A stretch of DNA of 58,649 nt from Acidobacteriota bacterium (GTDB taxonomy: Bacteria > Acidobacteriota > Vicinamibacteria > Vicinamibacterales > CAVVIG01): contig JADZED010000016.1 of NCBI GenBank assembly GCA_020850715.1, forward strand, positions 1 to 58,649, written 5' to 3'. The stretch's first letter is position 1. Every line of letters starts with the position of its first letter. Shown here one piece after another: positions 1-8,008 of this stretch. Both the position numbers and the translations under genes were made by a program. Below the pieces are notes generated by a model. It was not told the DNA's origin and made no database searches. It saw nothing but the letters and a program-made list of their open reading frames with translations.

Positions 1-339
1 CCGCCGCGCCCGCCGGGCCGGCGGGCCCCGCCGGTCCCATCGGGCCGACTGGCCCCGCCTCGCCCGGATCGCCCTTGGCTCCCGCCGGCCCCGGCAGGCC
101 AGGGTCACCCTTCGGTCCCTCAATACCCGGTGCCCCCGGCGCGCCTGGCGCACCCGTGGCACCTGGTGCACCCGGTGCACCCTGTTCGCCCGCCGCGCCC
201 ACCGGGCCGGCGGGCCCCGCCGGTCCCATCGGGCCGACTGGCCCCGCCTCGCCCGGATCGCCCTTGGCTCCCGCCGGCCCCGGCAGGCCAGGATCACCCT
301 TCGGTCCTTCAGCCCCCGGTGCCCCCGGCGCGCCTGTCG
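1..339 (-). repeat. 189-bp near-identical tandem repeat inside the collagen gene
   Basis: Bases 1-150 and 190-339 match almost perfectly at an offset of 189 bp, which is exactly 63 codons or 21 Gly-X-Y triplets. The two units differ only at a few positions. In-frame repeats of this kind change copy number without breaking the frame. Confidence 0.8.
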
Positions 340-619
340 CACCTTGCGGACCCGTGGCACCCGCCGGTCCAGCCGGCCCTGCCGGTCCGACGACGTTCCA
401 CGAGATGCGGATCTCGGCCGGGCGGCACGCCTCGTTCGCCGCGACGATGCGGACTCGATCGCTGAGGCGCTGGACGCAGGCATAGATCACGGGAGCGGGC
501 GATGGAGGCGGCGGCGCGGGTCTGCGGATGCCTTGCGCCTGCACGAACGACGAGCCCAGGGCCAGCAACGCGCCCGCGAGCGGCACAACGATGGACGATC
601 GACGTTGAATGCTGGTCAC
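1..619 (-). CDS. collagen-like repeat secreted protein (3' end outside window)
   Basis: Begins at a GTG preceded by a strong GGAGG four bases upstream. The first about 30 residues form a signal peptide (basic start, then a hydrophobic stretch ending AQG). A short proline-rich linker and a roughly 45-residue globular segment with two cysteines (YACVQR, NEACRP) follow. From about residue 78 to the window edge the protein is uninterrupted Gly-X-Y triplets rich in GPAGPAG, GAPGAPG and GPKGDPG. Such proteins form collagen-like triple helices and are usually surface-exposed or secreted. The C-terminal domain, which would define function, lies beyond base 1. The reading frame is on the minus strand; the proline-rich plus-strand frame is its shadow. 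Confidence 0.85.
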   Translation of the reverse strand, partial: MTSIQRRSSIVVPLAGALLALGSSFVQAQGIRRPAPPPPSPAPVIYACVQRLSDRVRIVAANEACRPAEIRISWNVVGPAGPAGPAGATGPQGATGAPGAPGAEGPKGDPGLPGPAGAKGDPGEAGPVGPMGPAGPAGPVGAAGEQGAPGAPGATGAPGAPGAPGIEGPKGDPGLPGPAGAKGDPGEAGPVGPMGPAGPAGPAGAA

Positions 620-1088
620 TTCGCCTCCAGAATGATGAGAACCGCACCAGAACTCGCGGTTGCGCTCGCGGCCGCCGCCGGCACGTCGGCCATGAAAGGG
701 CGCCATTTCCTGACGGCCGTGCAAATCGAGGAATGTCGGGAAACCGGCATGTTCGGGCGCAGCTGAGCAATAATCAAACCATGAAAAAACAATAAAAAAT
801 TCGCAGGCTTCGTGGGTGCACACCGGAAACCCGGCATGGATGACTGCGCTCCCGGACCTGATGGGCGGGCGCACCGCGGCTTCCGCCCGCTCACGGTGAC
901 GCGCGGCTGTGCCGAACACCATCGGAGACCGCCCCAGCGGGCCGACCGGGCCGCGCCACCTCCGCAGCCGGATGTCGGGCAGGCGGCGCGGCCCGCTTCG
1001 GCGTCCCGGGGGCGCGGCGCGAGGCGGCCGCCTCGCTGCGTCCTCGATGATGCCGGAGCCGTGAGGAACGGCGACGCGCGTGCGCGAC
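620..1088. other. intergenic, no gene seen
   Basis: About 470 bp between the collagen-like gene and the methyltransferase, both leftward. No frame has a recognisable domain or ribosome-binding site. Bases 768-803 are a sharp AT-rich patch in otherwise very GC-rich DNA. On the minus strand it contains TTGTTT and downstream TGATTAT-type hexamers, so it could hold the collagen gene's promoter with a long 5' leader. That is only a guess. Confidence 0.4.
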
Positions 1089-1670
1089 TCAGCGCGCCGT
1101 GCCCGCGGGCGCGCCCGGCACGCGGCCAGCGAATCTGATGTAGCCGGAGTCGACCGCCACCGCCACGTCGCAGAATCCCGCCGCCGCGAGGCGTCGCGCC
1201 GCCGTATCGGGCGGGATCGGCATGAACGTGTCGCCGACATGCGCGAGCCACAAGGCGGCGCTGAATTGCACGTCCACGCCGACAAACAGGCCGCCCGGGC
1301 GCAGCGTCCGCGCCGCCTCGCGCAGCAGGCGATCCTGCAGCAGCGTCGTGGGCACGTGATGGAGCATCGTCAGCGCAACGGCCGTCGAGAAGGTGGCAGA
1401 AGCGAATGGCAGCGCCGTCGCGTCGCCGCGGACGAGCCGGACCGCAGCCGCATCTCGGCGCTGAAGCGCGGCGAGTCCCCACGTGTCGTTGTCGATGGCG
1501 GTCACGCGTCGCGCACCCGCCGCCAGCATCGGCGTCGCCACGCCAGGGCCGCAGCCCAGTTCGAGCACATGGTCGCCGAGATCGACGCCGGCGAGCGCCT
1601 GCGGGAGCAGGCGTGCGAGAGTCGATCGCCACCGCGGCGACGCGCAGTACCAGCGATGCAGGCGGTTCAT
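1089..1670 (-). CDS. class I SAM-dependent methyltransferase
   Basis: A 193-residue protein with the class I methyltransferase motif I LELGCGPG at about residues 37-44, an acidic motif II position (AIDND), and motif IV/post-I segments ([15 protein letters not shown]). It would transfer a methyl group from S-adenosylmethionine to an unidentified small molecule or lipid. The layout resembles UbiE/MenG-type Methyltransf_11 enzymes, but substrate cannot be assigned. It is transcribed leftward from the region holding a 21-bp palindrome 35 bp upstream of its start, divergent from the flavoprotein gene. Confidence 0.8.
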   Translation of the reverse strand: MNRLHRWYCASPRWRSTLARLLPQALAGVDLGDHVLELGCGPGVATPMLAAGARRVTAIDNDTWGLAALQRRDAAAVRLVRGDATALPFASATFSTAVALTMLHHVPTTLLQDRLLREAARTLRPGGLFVGVDVQFSAALWLAHVGDTFMPIPPDTAARRLAAAGFCDVAVAVDSGYIRFAGRVPGAPAGTAR

Positions 1671-1704
1671 CGCTGCCAGCCCGCGGGCCGCCGGACGATC
1701 GCAA

Positions 1705-1725
1705 ACATGTATTCAGAATACATGT
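1705..1725. promoter_or_regulatory. perfect 21-bp palindrome, probable operator
   Basis: ACATGTATTC and GAATACATGT are exact inverted arms around a single A. The site lies between the divergent methyltransferase (start 1670) and flavoprotein (start 1907), in a locally AT-rich stretch. Dyads like this are typical binding sites for dimeric repressors. No regulator gene is adjacent, so the binding protein is unknown. Confidence 0.6.
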
Positions 1726-1906
1726 ATGTGATATGCTCCGCGCATCGAACCCGCTTTCGATATGATGCCGATCCGCGAGGCTGTCGACAGAGGTTCCGAC
1801 CAGGCGAGATGAGCATGAGCGCGTTGTCCGATCCGACACCGGGGCCGCGATCGGCCATCGGGAGCGAAGCGACGGTCGCCGTCGCTTCGACGGATCGCGC
1901 CGCGTG

Positions 1907-3370
1907 ATGCTGCCGCGGATCATCCAGGGCGGCATGGGCGTCGGGATCTCCGACTGGCGCCTGGCGCGCGCCGTGTCCAGCCTCGGCCAGCTCGGCGTCG
2001 TCTCCGGCACCGCGCTCGATCAGATTCTCGCGAGACGGCTGCAGGACGGCGACCCGGGCGGACACATGGAACGGGCGCTGGCGAGGTTCCCCGTGCCGGC
2101 CCTGGCCGCCCGCGTGTGGGACACCTACTTCGTTCCCGGCGGCAAACCGCCGCAGCAGTCCTACAAGGCCGTGCCGATGCAGACGGTCGACGGCCCGCCC
2201 GATCTGCGGGCGCTCACCATCGTCGCCAATTTCGTCGAGGTCGTGCTGGCGCGCGAGGGACATCGCCATCCGGTCGGCATCAACTACCTCGAGAAGATTC
2301 AGATTCCCCACCTGCCGTCGCTCTACGGCGCGATGCTCGGCGGCGTCGACGTGGTGCTGATGGGCGCCGGCATCCCGCTGCGGATCCCCGGGGCGCTCGA
2401 TCGACTCGCCCGGCACGAGCCCGCGAGTTATCCGCTGCAGGTGACCGGCGCGGCCGGCGACGACGCGACGCTCTCCTTCGCGCCGGAACACTTCATCCCC
2501 GCGCCAGCCGGCCCGCTGCGGCGGCCGATCTTTCTCGCCATCGTCTCCTCCGACGTCCTCGCGAAGACGCTCCAGAAGAAGGCGAATGGGCGGGTGGATG
2601 GATTCATCGTCGAAGGTCCCACGGCCGGTGGCCACAACGCGCCGCCGCGCGGCGCCCTTCGACTCGACGAGCGCGGCGAGCCGATCTACGGCGATCGCGA
2701 TCGGGTCGACCTGACGAAGCTGCGCGAGCTGGGACTGCCATTCTGGCTTGCTGGCGGCTACGGCCGCCCGGAGCGCGTGCGCGAGGCCATCGCCGCGGGC
2801 GCTGCGGGCGTCCAGGTCGGCACCGCGTTCAGCCTCTGCGCCGAGTCGGGGCTGCGCCAGGATCTCCGGCAGGCGCTGCTCCAGCGCGTGCTCGACGGCA
2901 CCGCGCACGTGCGGACCGATCCTCACGCCTCTCCGACCGGGTTTCCGTTCAAGGTGGCCGAGCTCGAAGGCTCGCTGTCGGAAGCGGAGGTCTACGAGGC
3001 GCGGCCGCGGATCTGCGACCTCGGCTACCTCCGGGAAGCCTATCGGCAACCGGATGGCGTGATCGGCTTCCGCTGTCCCGCCGAGCCGGTGTCCATCTAC
3101 ACGTCGAAAGGCGGCGACGAGGCCGACACGCACGGCCGAAAGTGCATCTGCAACGCGCTCGTTGCGAACATCGGACACGGGCAGATCCGGGCCGGCAAGT
3201 ACGTCGAGCAGGCGCTCGTCACCATGGGCGACGACATCGAGAGCGTCCGGCAGTTCCTGCGCTCCGGCGCGACCGACTACACGGCCGCCGATGTCGTGGC
3301 ACGGCTGCTCGAGGGAGAGGCGGCCGACGAGTGCGGCGAGGGCCTGACCAGCCATCCGCTGTCGCTCTGA
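1907..3370 (+). CDS. nitronate monooxygenase-family FMN flavoprotein
   Basis: A 487-residue TIM-barrel flavoprotein of the 2-nitropropane dioxygenase / nitronate monooxygenase family. Visible signatures are IIQGGMGVGIS at the N-terminus, VEGPTAGGHN near residue 237 (the conserved His of the family), and LAGGYG followed by GVQVGTAF around 283-310, which bind the FMN phosphate. It is longer than the classic 320-380-residue enzymes: the last about 90 residues carry CICNALVANIG near residue 415. The reaction could be nitronate oxidation or an enoyl-reductase-like step. ATG 1907 is preferred over the overlapping GTG 1904; neither has a good ribosome-binding site. Confidence 0.8.
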   Translation: MLPRIIQGGMGVGISDWRLARAVSSLGQLGVVSGTALDQILARRLQDGDPGGHMERALARFPVPALAARVWDTYFVPGGKPPQQSYKAVPMQTVDGPPDLRALTIVANFVEVVLAREGHRHPVGINYLEKIQIPHLPSLYGAMLGGVDVVLMGAGIPLRIPGALDRLARHEPASYPLQVTGAAGDDATLSFAPEHFIPAPAGPLRRPIFLAIVSSDVLAKTLQKKANGRVDGFIVEGPTAGGHNAPPRGALRLDERGEPIYGDRDRVDLTKLRELGLPFWLAGGYGRPERVREAIAAGAAGVQVGTAFSLCAESGLRQDLRQALLQRVLDGTAHVRTDPHASPTGFPFKVAELEGSLSEAEVYEARPRICDLGYLREAYRQPDGVIGFRCPAEPVSIYTSKGGDEADTHGRKCICNALVANIGHGQIRAGKYVEQALVTMGDDIESVRQFLRSGATDYTAADVVARLLEGEAADECGEGLTSHPLSL

Positions 3371-3536
3371 CTTCCGACCCGCACCAGCATCCCTGACGAA
3401 GAAACTGCGTTCGGCGTCGCCGCGCCCGTGGAACGACGGGGGCCTCATCGGCGGCGTCGGCGCAAGACCGCTCGCGCGGCCGGTCGATCGGCGCCTTCGG
3501 CGCACCGCTCGCGGAGATCTCGGAGGCCCGCGACGC
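3371..3536. other. intergenic between convergent genes, nothing recognised
   Basis: A 166-bp GC-rich spacer between the ends of the flavoprotein gene and the leftward secreted-protein gene. No hairpin with a T-run and no reading frame of interest was seen. Confidence 0.4.
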
Positions 3537-4253
3537 TCATCGGCGCCCCAGCGGCCGATCCGCCCGATGCCAGGGCGCGCGGCTCTCGGCCAGGTTCGCG
3601 AACGTGCGCGCCGGGTTGAAGAGCATCCGGACGGCAGCGCGCGCCGTTCGGTTGCCGGTGTGCCGCTCCACGAATTCGACGAGGTACCGGTCGATCGCAT
3701 CCTCGGCCACGAGCAGAGCCAGGCCGCCCACCGGAGTAACGACGTGATCGACCCACCCGGTGGTTTCCGGCCGCATGCCGACGTTGCCGATCGAGGCTTC
3801 GCTCAGCGGACCGAACTCGAACTGCAGGCTGTAGACAGCGATGAACGCGGCACTGCGGGCCCGCGACGTCCAATAGCGCGAATCCATGCTGAGGCGCAGC
3901 GGCTCGTCGCGCCCGTGGTCCAGCCAGATCAGGCCGGCGGCCGCGCCATGCACCGGATGGCCCAGGTAGTTCACCCACCAGGCATCGCCGTCCTCCCACC
4001 GCCGCGGCACGCGCAGCGAGTCCCGGTAGTCGCTCCAGAACGGGCCTCTCAAGGCGTCCCGCGTCTTCTGCTGAAACGCGATACGGGTGGAGTGCTCGAT
4101 GAGCAGCAGCGTCATCGAGTCGCCCAGCGCGCCGGCGATCGCCGTGCCGCGCCCGGCCGCGTCCGGCGCCGGCGAAGTGGCGGCGGGCGCCTGGGCCCGT
4201 GCAGGCGCCGCGGTGAGCGAGAGGAGCAACGCGAAGCCGACGGCGGCGCGCAC
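3537..4253 (-). CDS. secreted protein of unknown function (DUF3943-like)
   Basis: Mature protein of about 215 residues after a clear signal peptide (VGFALLLSLTAAPARAQA). The segment WWVNYLGHPVHGAAAG, followed by hydrophobic stretches and WVDHVVTPVGG, resembles outer-membrane-associated DUF3943 proteins, but this is a weak resemblance. GTG 4253 is chosen because a TACACT hexamer ends 7 nt upstream and the signal peptide begins right there. Longer starts (4259, 4310) add residues that do not look like a signal sequence. Function unknown. Confidence 0.65.
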   Translation of the reverse strand: MRAAVGFALLLSLTAAPARAQAPAATSPAPDAAGRGTAIAGALGDSMTLLLIEHSTRIAFQQKTRDALRGPFWSDYRDSLRVPRRWEDGDAWWVNYLGHPVHGAAAGLIWLDHGRDEPLRLSMDSRYWTSRARSAAFIAVYSLQFEFGPLSEASIGNVGMRPETTGWVDHVVTPVGGLALLVAEDAIDRYLVEFVERHTGNRTARAAVRMLFNPARTFANLAESRAPWHRADRPLGRR

Positions 4254-4260
4254 GTCCACG

Positions 4261-4266
4261 AGTGTA
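4261..4266 (-). promoter_or_regulatory. -10 box TACACT, leaderless start
   Basis: Minus-strand TACACT ends 7 nt before GTG 4253; there is no Shine-Dalgarno sequence, so transcription would begin at or next to the start codon. Confidence 0.45.
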
Positions 4267-4335
4267 CCGCGACATGGCGCCGCACACCGCTGTGGACTCA
4301 TGGGCTGCATGTACTGCGGTGGGACTGCGAGCGGG

Positions 4336-4695
4336 CTAGGGGGCGCGGCGGAGCGCGAAGTCGACGCTGAGATCGCGCGTGAGATCGACGATCGGCGTCG
4401 CGCGCTCGTATCCTGGCGCCTCGATCGTCACGGTGAACCGGCCACTCGAGAGGCCGGTGAACGCGTAGCGGCCCGCCGCATCGCTGGCGGCCCGTGTTCC
4501 AGCATCCGATCCGCTGACGACGGTGAGGGTCGCCGCCGCGATCGGCCCTTCGGCGAGGTTGAAGATCGTGCCGCTCAGGTTGTGGCGCAATCCGGTCGGC
4601 GCAGGCGCCGCCGGCTCAGAATGCTCCAGCAGCTGACATGCTGCCGTCGCGCACAGCGCGACGCCGAGCAGCATCGCGCACATCCACCGCCGCAT
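4336..4695 (-). CDS. lipoprotein with carboxypeptidase regulatory-like domain
   Basis: A 119-residue protein with a basic N-terminus, a hydrophobic core and Cys at about position 20 (ATAAC), consistent with a lipoprotein signal although the lipobox is not canonical. The mature part (SGTIFNLAEGPIAAATLTV, then YAFTGLSSGRFTVTIEAPGY) has the beta-sandwich pattern of the CarboxypepD_reg fold. This module is common on surface proteins of this group. GGAGG lies 6 nt before the ATG. Role unknown; periplasmic or outer-membrane location is inferred. Confidence 0.75.
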   Translation of the reverse strand: MRRWMCAMLLGVALCATAACQLLEHSEPAAPAPTGLRHNLSGTIFNLAEGPIAAATLTVVSGSDAGTRAASDAAGRYAFTGLSSGRFTVTIEAPGYERATPIVDLTRDLSVDFALRRAP

Positions 4696-4851
4696 TCACA
4701 TCCTCCGCTGTATTCGATTGCGGACGCGCCGGTTCCGCACCGGCAATCGCCGTACCAGCATGGCGATCGTGCCGGCCGCCGTGTATCGCTGGCGGCACCC
4801 GACCGGCGACGGCGAGAACCGGGATCGGACCTACGGTTCTGCAATCACGGG

Positions 4852-4857
4852 TAGAAT
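4852..4857 (+). promoter_or_regulatory. -10 box TAGAAT, leaderless start
   Basis: TAGAAT lies 8 nt before GTG 4866 and no ribosome-binding site is present. Confidence 0.4.
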
Positions 4858-4865
4858 CGCTGCTG

Positions 4866-5228
4866 GTGGACAGAGCCTTTCTCTTCGTCGGCTCGCTCGC
4901 GGCGTTTCTGGCCGTGATGCTCGGCGCCTTCGGCGCGCACGGATTGCGCGGCCGGCTCCCGCCCGAGATGCTCGCGGTCTTCGAAACGGGCGTACGGTAC
5001 CACATGTATCACGCGCTCGCGATTCTCGCAGCCGGCCTGATTGTGCCGGCGATGGGCGGGTGGATCGTCCGCGCCGCCGGGTGGGCGTTCACGATCGGCA
5101 TCGTCCTGTTCTCGGGCAGCCTCTACGCGCTGGCGCTCACGGGCGTCACCACGCTCGGCATGGTCACTCCGCTCGGGGGGTTGGCATTTCTGGTCGGCTG
5201 GGCGCTGCTCGTGTACGCGGCCCTCTGA
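4866..5228 (+). CDS. DUF423 family small membrane protein (YgdD/TMEM256-like)
   Basis: A 120-residue integral membrane protein with about four transmembrane helices. The family hallmark is visible: GAFGAHGLRGRLPPEMLAVF followed by YHMYHALAIL. DUF423 proteins are widespread in bacteria and mitochondria, and their function is unknown. GTG 4866 gives the usual N-terminus just before the first helix; longer in-frame extensions are charged and unlikely. The gene stands alone and converges on the next, leftward gene. Confidence 0.85.
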   Translation: MDRAFLFVGSLAAFLAVMLGAFGAHGLRGRLPPEMLAVFETGVRYHMYHALAILAAGLIVPAMGGWIVRAAGWAFTIGIVLFSGSLYALALTGVTTLGMVTPLGGLAFLVGWALLVYAAL

Positions 5229-5271
5229 CAGGAGCTTGGGAAGGTCCTCCCGATCGTCCCGCCCTTACTGT

Positions 5272-6417
5272 TCAGTACGTCTTCTCCTGACCTCGCGACC
5301 TCCGGTACGATGCCGAGCCGCACCCCCAGCCGCCGATCGCGAGCGCCTGCCGGCACCACTGCAGGCCGTACGCCTCGTCGCTGCGGTTGTTGTAGGCGTC
5401 GTAGATGAACTCGAAGGCGAGCAGATCGACCGACGCCCATTGCGGAGCCCCGGCGCCCGCACGCGCCGCCGCAGCCTCCGGGTCGTTGGCCAGCCGGACG
5501 ACCACCTCGAAATAGCGGCCGAGCGCTCCCGGATGCCCCGTGTAGTTCGGATGCGAGAGCGGCTGCAGATACTCGGCGCCGACACCGAACTGATACAGCA
5601 GCCCGTCGCACCAGCCGTCGGCCGTGCACCGCTGCCAGGCCCGCAGCTTGTTGCCGCCGTTCGGATCGTCTCCCTCACCCGGCCTCGACGACCATGAATC
5701 GGCGCCGGCGGTCAGGTGCTGGCCGTGCCACGCGCGCGGGAACGCCTCGGCCACGGCCTTCCCGAGGCGCTCATACGTGCCGGCGGTCATGAAATCGGCC
5801 TGCGGACGGCATTCCCAGCACACCGCCGTGCCGGCCACCTGATCGGCGGCCACCGCGGCCAGGGCGCGGATGTCGCGCAGGGCGTGCGCCTCCGCCTCGG
5901 GATCGGGCACGCCGTGCGCTCCATTCTTCAGAAAGCTGCGGATATGCGAGTCGCCGGCCAGGAACAGGAGCACCTCGAAGCGCTCGCCGCGATCGTTCGA
6001 GTGGCGCCGGATATCGACGAGGAACTCGCGGAACCGTGCAGGCTCGTGCCACAGGTCGACGATGCCGCCGCCCTGCCCGCCGTGATAGTCGGCGCGCGGG
6101 TCGACGACCACACGATTGTCGCCGCGGCTCGCATGAGCCGCCATTGCCTTCTCGAAGCAGGGACGATTGTTGGTCCAGGTGACCAGCAGGGCGACCGGAT
6201 CGAAAAGATTGTCGTTGTGAAAGCCGCAGCCGCTCACTTCGATGCTGCCGAAATTGCCCTGATAGCGGCGGATGAAGTCGCCGGCCGACGGCAGCGGCTG
6301 CGCCGCGAGCGGCACGCAGGTCGTGCTCGCCGCGAAAACGGCCAGCACGATCGCGAGCCTTCCGCGCGGCATCAGCACCTTGATGGCTCGTCCGAGCCGA
6401 ACGGGGAATCTCGACAT
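5272..6417 (-). CDS. secreted protein of unknown function
   Basis: A 381-residue protein with a signal peptide (LAIVLAVFAASTTCVPLAAQ). The mature part begins with a segment rich in aromatic and polar residues (DFIRRYQGNFGSIEVSGCGF) and carries several Cys that could form disulfides (AVCWEC, CTADGWCDG, WCRQAL, GWGCGSAS). Alternating hydrophobic strands and helices and motifs such as VVVDPRADYHGG suggest a compact alpha/beta enzyme-like fold. No known family could be named. ATG 6417 is chosen because the preceding 66 codons in frame look non-coding. No co-transcribed partner. Confidence 0.65.
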   Translation of the reverse strand: MSRFPVRLGRAIKVLMPRGRLAIVLAVFAASTTCVPLAAQPLPSAGDFIRRYQGNFGSIEVSGCGFHNDNLFDPVALLVTWTNNRPCFEKAMAAHASRGDNRVVVDPRADYHGGQGGGIVDLWHEPARFREFLVDIRRHSNDRGERFEVLLFLAGDSHIRSFLKNGAHGVPDPEAEAHALRDIRALAAVAADQVAGTAVCWECRPQADFMTAGTYERLGKAVAEAFPRAWHGQHLTAGADSWSSRPGEGDDPNGGNKLRAWQRCTADGWCDGLLYQFGVGAEYLQPLSHPNYTGHPGALGRYFEVVVRLANDPEAAAARAGAGAPQWASVDLLAFEFIYDAYNNRSDEAYGLQWCRQALAIGGWGCGSASYRRSRGQEKTY

Positions 6418-6571
6418 GGCTGCGCGTCCGTCCGCCTTGGTTCGAGCGCCGCGCCTGCGTGAGCCGCCCTGGGCGGGAGAGACGATCTTTGGACGACCGG
6501 CGGCGCCGCGCGGCTGGCACGGGCCGCGAATGCGCGGCCTGCCGCGCCACGGGTTCGCCCGCCCGCTCGGT

Positions 6572-7090
6572 TCAGCTCGAAGCGATCCGCGGTGCCGCGG
6601 TCTGGGCGAGCGCACGCAGCGCGTCGCCGGTCAGCCGTTGAACGGTCCACTCGTCCATGGGCCGCGCGCCGACCGCTCGGTACACGCCCAGCGCCTGTTC
6701 GTTCCAGTCGAGCACCGACCACTCCATGCGACCATATCCGCGCTCGACCGCGACGCGCGCCAGGTGGGCCAGGAGCTGGCGGCCCAGGCCGCGGCCGCGC
6801 CACTCCGGCAGCACGAACAGATCCTCGAGGTACATGCCTGGTCTGGCCAGAAACGTGGAGTAGGTCTGGAAGTACATCGCGAAACCGGCCGGTTCATCCC
6901 CCGCGCGCGCGACGACGACCTCGGCGGCCGGGCGCGCACCAAACAGCGTCGCCCTCAGCAGGTCTTCGGTGGCGACGACTTCGTGCGACAGCCGCTCATA
7001 GGCCGCCAGTTCCCGGATGAATCGCAGGATGAGCGGGACGTCGTCCGGCGATGCGGCCTGGATGCGGAACGCGGGAGCGGCGAGCGCCAT
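6572..7090 (-). CDS. GNAT family N-acetyltransferase (diamine-acetyltransferase-like)
   Basis: A 172-residue GNAT enzyme transferring acetyl from acetyl-CoA to an amine. The acetyl-CoA-binding motif A is DLFVLPEWRGRGLGRQLLAHLA, near residues 91-112 (given here only as a position guide: R-G-R-G-L-G). The downstream WSVLDWNEQALGVYRAVGA matches motif B. The YLEDLFV and MEWSVLDWN signatures are typical of spermidine/spermine acetyltransferase-like members, so a polyamine or small-amine substrate is plausible. It lies 41 bp downstream of a methyltransferase gene on the same strand, but has its own TACCAT box 6 nt before the ATG. Confidence 0.85.
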   Translation of the reverse strand: MALAAPAFRIQAASPDDVPLILRFIRELAAYERLSHEVVATEDLLRATLFGARPAAEVVVARAGDEPAGFAMYFQTYSTFLARPGMYLEDLFVLPEWRGRGLGRQLLAHLARVAVERGYGRMEWSVLDWNEQALGVYRAVGARPMDEWTVQRLTGDALRALAQTAAPRIASS

Positions 7091-7096
7091 GCGGCT

Positions 7097-7102
7097 ATGG
7101 TA
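7097..7102 (-). promoter_or_regulatory. -10-like TACCAT, leaderless start
   Basis: Minus-strand TACCAT ends exactly 6 nt before ATG 7090; no Shine-Dalgarno sequence. Confidence 0.35.
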
Positions 7103-7131
7103 GCGGAACGGCGTGCGCCCCGCGCCGTTCG

Positions 7132-7773
7132 TCAGCGCGCGAGCATGATGCCCGCGATCGCACCGGCCGCCCGCGCCGGCCGGAATGAAGAAGGCCTGGC
7201 CCCACCCGGCCTTCGCGGGAGGCCGGCACGGTCCGGCGTGCGGCTCTGCACGTGCGCCACCTTTCCCGGTATCGTCCACAAGTACACCGGACCGTCCGAG
7301 GCGGTGATTGTGCGATCGGGCTTCCAGCCGCCCATGTCGAACAGGTGCGACACGACGCGCGCGCCGGGCCGGAGCTCGGCGAGCAGCCTGGGCCGAAGCT
7401 TGACGTTGAGGTCGGGCAGGAGGAACAGCGTGACGACCGTCGCCTCGTGGATGTCGGTCTCGAACAGATCCGCCGTGATGAATTTCACCCGGCTGGTGAC
7501 ACCCGCCCGCCGCGCGTTCATCGTCGCTTCCTCGATCCGATCCGGATCGATGTCCACGCCGACGCCGCGCGCGCCGCGCTTTGCGGCGCTGATCACGAAG
7601 CGGCCGTCGCCGCAGCCGAGGTCGTAAACCACGTCTCCCGGCTTCACACCCGCGAGATCCAGCATCGCGTCGACCACGTCCTGCGGCGTCGGCACGTAGA
7701 TCACGTCGGGCTTGCGGGCGGGCGCCTGCGCGGTCTGCCAGACGACGAGCGCGGCGAGGAGCGGATTCAGCAT
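7132..7773 (-). CDS. exported or membrane-tethered class I methyltransferase
   Basis: A 213-residue protein with a short hydrophobic leader (PLLAALVVWQTAQAPA), then a class I SAM methyltransferase core: VYDLGCGDGRFVISAAKRG (motif I, about residues 49-67), GVDIDPDRIEEA (acidic SAM-ribose ligand), and VTLFLLPDLN. The pattern VPTPQDVVDAMLDLAGV is shared by a family found next to envelope genes. The last about 35 residues are low-complexity and arginine/proline-rich. The substrate is not known. Co-oriented with the GNAT gene 41 bp downstream. Confidence 0.75.
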   Translation of the reverse strand: MLNPLLAALVVWQTAQAPARKPDVIYVPTPQDVVDAMLDLAGVKPGDVVYDLGCGDGRFVISAAKRGARGVGVDIDPDRIEEATMNARRAGVTSRVKFITADLFETDIHEATVVTLFLLPDLNVKLRPRLLAELRPGARVVSHLFDMGGWKPDRTITASDGPVYLWTIPGKVAHVQSRTPDRAGLPRRPGGARPSSFRPARAAGAIAGIMLAR

Positions 7774-7779
7774 CCGGGA

Positions 7780-7785
7780 ATTCTA
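7780..7785 (-). promoter_or_regulatory. -10 box TAGAAT, leaderless start
   Basis: Minus-strand TAGAAT ends exactly 6 nt before ATG 7773; no Shine-Dalgarno sequence. Confidence 0.5.
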
Positions 7786-7798
7786 GCAGCGTGTGGTG

Positions 7799-7944
7799 AA
7801 ACCCCAGCGGCATTCGGCCGCCGATGCATCCCCGCGGGCGGCGCTGCTCGTCGCTCGGATATGCCCGATGTCCTCGTGCCTCGCGCCTTGCCATCCGGGC
7901 GCGATGCCCCGCGGCTTCCGCCACGAATCACTGACGCGGGACAC
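7799..7944 (-). repeat. diverged copy of the CTAG-bordered repeat family
   Basis: On the minus strand this stretch follows the 42406-42571 element along its length: GTGTCCCG start, then GGCGCGAGG, CGGGCATATC, GAGCGACGAGCA and GGGGATGCAT. Many substitutions separate them, and the terminal inverted repeat is eroded. It lies 64 bp beyond the response regulator's stop codon, in a non-coding gap. Confidence 0.65.
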
Positions 7945-8008
7945 CGGCGCGAGACACGGCCGAGCGGACTCGGGCGGCGTGCCGCCTCGCAGGCCGCGAC
8001 CCGGCACG

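Noticed and set aside
1..339. CRISPR array suggested by regular repeats
   Set aside because: Repeats are in-frame Gly-X-Y codons with no unique spacers.
75..485. Proline/Gly-rich plus-strand frame ([11 protein letters not shown] repeats) as a collagen-like gene
   Set aside because: Its triplets do not start with Gly in phase and it has no signal peptide or ribosome-binding site; the minus-strand frame has all three.
616..2010. 464-codon minus-strand open frame overlapping the methyltransferase and palindrome
   Set aside because: Crosses an apparent operator and divergent promoters and encodes no recognisable domain.
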